Positions 62,881 through 64,000 of a stretch of DNA of 64,000 nucleotides are shown here, in pieces. The DNA is from Catalimonadaceae bacterium JC749 (GTDB lineage: Bacteria > Bacteroidota > Bacteroidia > Cytophagales > Cyclobacteriaceae), in the NCBI GenBank assembly GCA_021730635.1, contig JAJNNC010000004.1, positions 1 to 64,000 on the forward strand. Reading direction: 5' to 3'. The notes beneath the pieces are model-generated. The model worked only from the letters and a program-made list of their open reading frames with translations. It searched no databases and was not told the origin of the DNA. Position 1 is the first letter of the stretch, and each line of letters opens with the position of its first letter. The position numbers and the translations under genes are program-made.

Positions 62881-64000
62881 ATGAATGCCTTTGATGCGGT
62901 GGTGGTCGGTACAGGTCCTAATGGCTATGCGGCAGCCATCACCTTGCAGCAACAGGGGGTGTCGGTGCTGATGCTGGAGGCTTCAAAGACTGTAGGAGGC
63001 GGTGCCCGCTCTGCTCCTTTGACACTTCCTGGTTTCGTGCACGATGTGGGATCAGCCATACATCCTCTGGGGGTGAGTTCACCTTTCTTCCGCAAGCTGC
63101 CGCTGGATCAGTTCGGGCTGGAATGGATCTATCCTCCTGAAGCGTTGGCCCATCCTTTGGATCATGGAGAAACCATACTGTTGAAAAGGTCGGTGGAAGA
63201 AACGGCCCTTCAATTAGGGCAGGATGCTTCGGCATATGTCGGGCTTATGAAGCATGCCGTAGACCATTGGGATAAAATCGCGCCTGATTTTTTGGGCCCG
63301 CTTACCTGGCCCCGCCATCCCCTGCCTATGTTGCGGTTTGGACTCAAAGCGATACAGTCTGCTGAAGGACTGTCGCGTCGTTTTTTCCAGGCGGAACCTG
63401 CAAAAGCATTATGGGCAGGATTGGCTGCTCATAGCATGCTGCCCTTACACAAAATGGTTTCTTCCGGGGTCGCAATGGTTTTGGGTGCCTTAGGGCATGT
63501 AGTGGGATGGCCTTTTCCGAAAGGAGGGGCTCAATCTATTACCCAGGCCTTGGATCAGTATTTTAAATCATTAGGGGGGGTAGTAGAAACCGGAAAAAAG
63601 GTAACTTCTACCAAAGATATACCCGATTGCAAGGTGGTATTGTTTGACTTAACGCCCGCTCAACTTTTGGCCATTGAAGGGCTTTCCTTTAACGTCTGGT
63701 ACCGAAAGCAACTACAACACTTTCAGTATGGGCAAGGGATTTTTAAAATTGACTGGGCACTCAGTGACCCTATCCCCTTTCGGAATCCGGCTTGTTTGAG
63801 GGCTGCTACTATCCATATAGGCGGTACGATGGAAGAAATAGCACGATCCGAAAAAATGATATGGCAGCATCAGCATCCGGAAAAGCCCTTTGTATTGCTG
63901 GTGCATCAAACGCCCTTTGACCCCTCAAGGGCACCCGCCGGGAAACATACAGCCTGGGCCTATTGTCATGTGCCTCGTTACTCACAACAGGATATGACAA
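62881..64000 (+). CDS. Phytoene-dehydrogenase-like NAD(P)/FAD oxidoreductase (partial)
   Basis: 373 codons open to the right edge, starting MNAFDAVVVGTG. The N-terminal GxGxxG dinucleotide-binding motif is VVGTGPNGYAAAI, ending in the acidic ribose-binding Glu of VLMLEAS, followed by VGGGARSAPLTLPGFVHDVGS, which is typical of phytoene desaturase and related amine-oxidase-fold enzymes. The WPFPKGGAQSITQAL segment is also usual. Many such genes act in carotenoid synthesis, but others are general oxidoreductases, and no carotenoid gene is visible next to it. The C-terminus lies outside the window. Confidence 0.85.
   Translation, partial: MNAFDAVVVGTGPNGYAAAITLQQQGVSVLMLEASKTVGGGARSAPLTLPGFVHDVGSAIHPLGVSSPFFRKLPLDQFGLEWIYPPEALAHPLDHGETILLKRSVEETALQLGQDASAYVGLMKHAVDHWDKIAPDFLGPLTWPRHPLPMLRFGLKAIQSAEGLSRRFFQAEPAKALWAGLAAHSMLPLHKMVSSGVAMVLGALGHVVGWPFPKGGAQSITQALDQYFKSLGGVVETGKKVTSTKDIPDCKVVLFDLTPAQLLAIEGLSFNVWYRKQLQHFQYGQGIFKIDWALSDPIPFRNPACLRAATIHIGGTMEEIARSEKMIWQHQHPEKPFVLLVHQTPFDPSRAPAGKHTAWAYCHVPRYSQQDMT

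Overview
The window comes from a Bacteroidota genome, most likely a marine-type member of the order Cytophagales (order-level placement is inference). Supporting signs are type IX secretion (T9SS) C-terminal sorting domains, several lipoproteins, promoters of the TTTG-N18-20-TAnnTTTG kind instead of the sigma70 type, orphan tandem FtsX-like permeases, an SusD-free but glycoside-hydrolase-rich layout, and housekeeping genes of Bacteroidota type (xerD, aroQ, rsmE, pyrD class 2).

Layout. 1-7.5 kb: the end of one and two further paralogous secreted FG-GAP/VCBS repeat proteins with nearly identical T9SS tails, with a TIGR03032-family gene between them. Two of the paralogs share a duplicated promoter and hairpin-bearing leader, and the second is split by one in-frame TGA. 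8-10 kb: an acetyltransferase and a small lipoprotein. 10-18 kb: a Tat-type D-2-hydroxyacid dehydrogenase, GH92, GH16, a hydroxypyruvate-isomerase-like TIM barrel and a ThuA protein. 18-23 kb: two tandem FtsX/MacB-type permeases. 23-30 kb: a probable operon for periplasmic sugar oxidation, made of a Planctomycete-type cytochrome c protein, a DUF6807/PmoA protein and a PQQ dehydrogenase-cytochrome c-DUF1080 fusion. It converges on a soluble PAS histidine kinase.

31-41 kb, all on the minus strand: a xylan-use cluster (GH10 xylanase with T9SS tail, GH39, AraD1/GguC-like protein) that encloses a tightly coupled three-gene operon of two YjbH-like outer-membrane proteins with a C39-peptidase-like lipoprotein between them. 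41-49 kb: RidA, AI-2E-type exporter, GT1 glycosyltransferase, methyltransferase, DUF6653, GNAT, OsmC and DUF2652 genes. 49-52 kb: a decayed genomic island at the 3' end of a tRNA-Leu(GAG) gene, with a 102-bp direct repeat, two ghost integrases and one AT-rich lipoprotein gene as cargo. 52-64 kb: housekeeping genes (ech, rsmE, GT39-like, pyrD, xerD, aroQ, class V aminotransferase, marC, rnhA, a HepT-like acidic protein, htrA/degQ) and the start of a phytoene-dehydrogenase-like oxidoreductase that runs off the end.

The most unusual parts are the split YjbH operon, the PQQ-DH/DUF1080 fusion module, the duplicated structured leader of the FG-GAP genes, and the twice-used tRNA-Leu integration site. 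No CRISPR array, rRNA gene or intact insertion sequence was seen.
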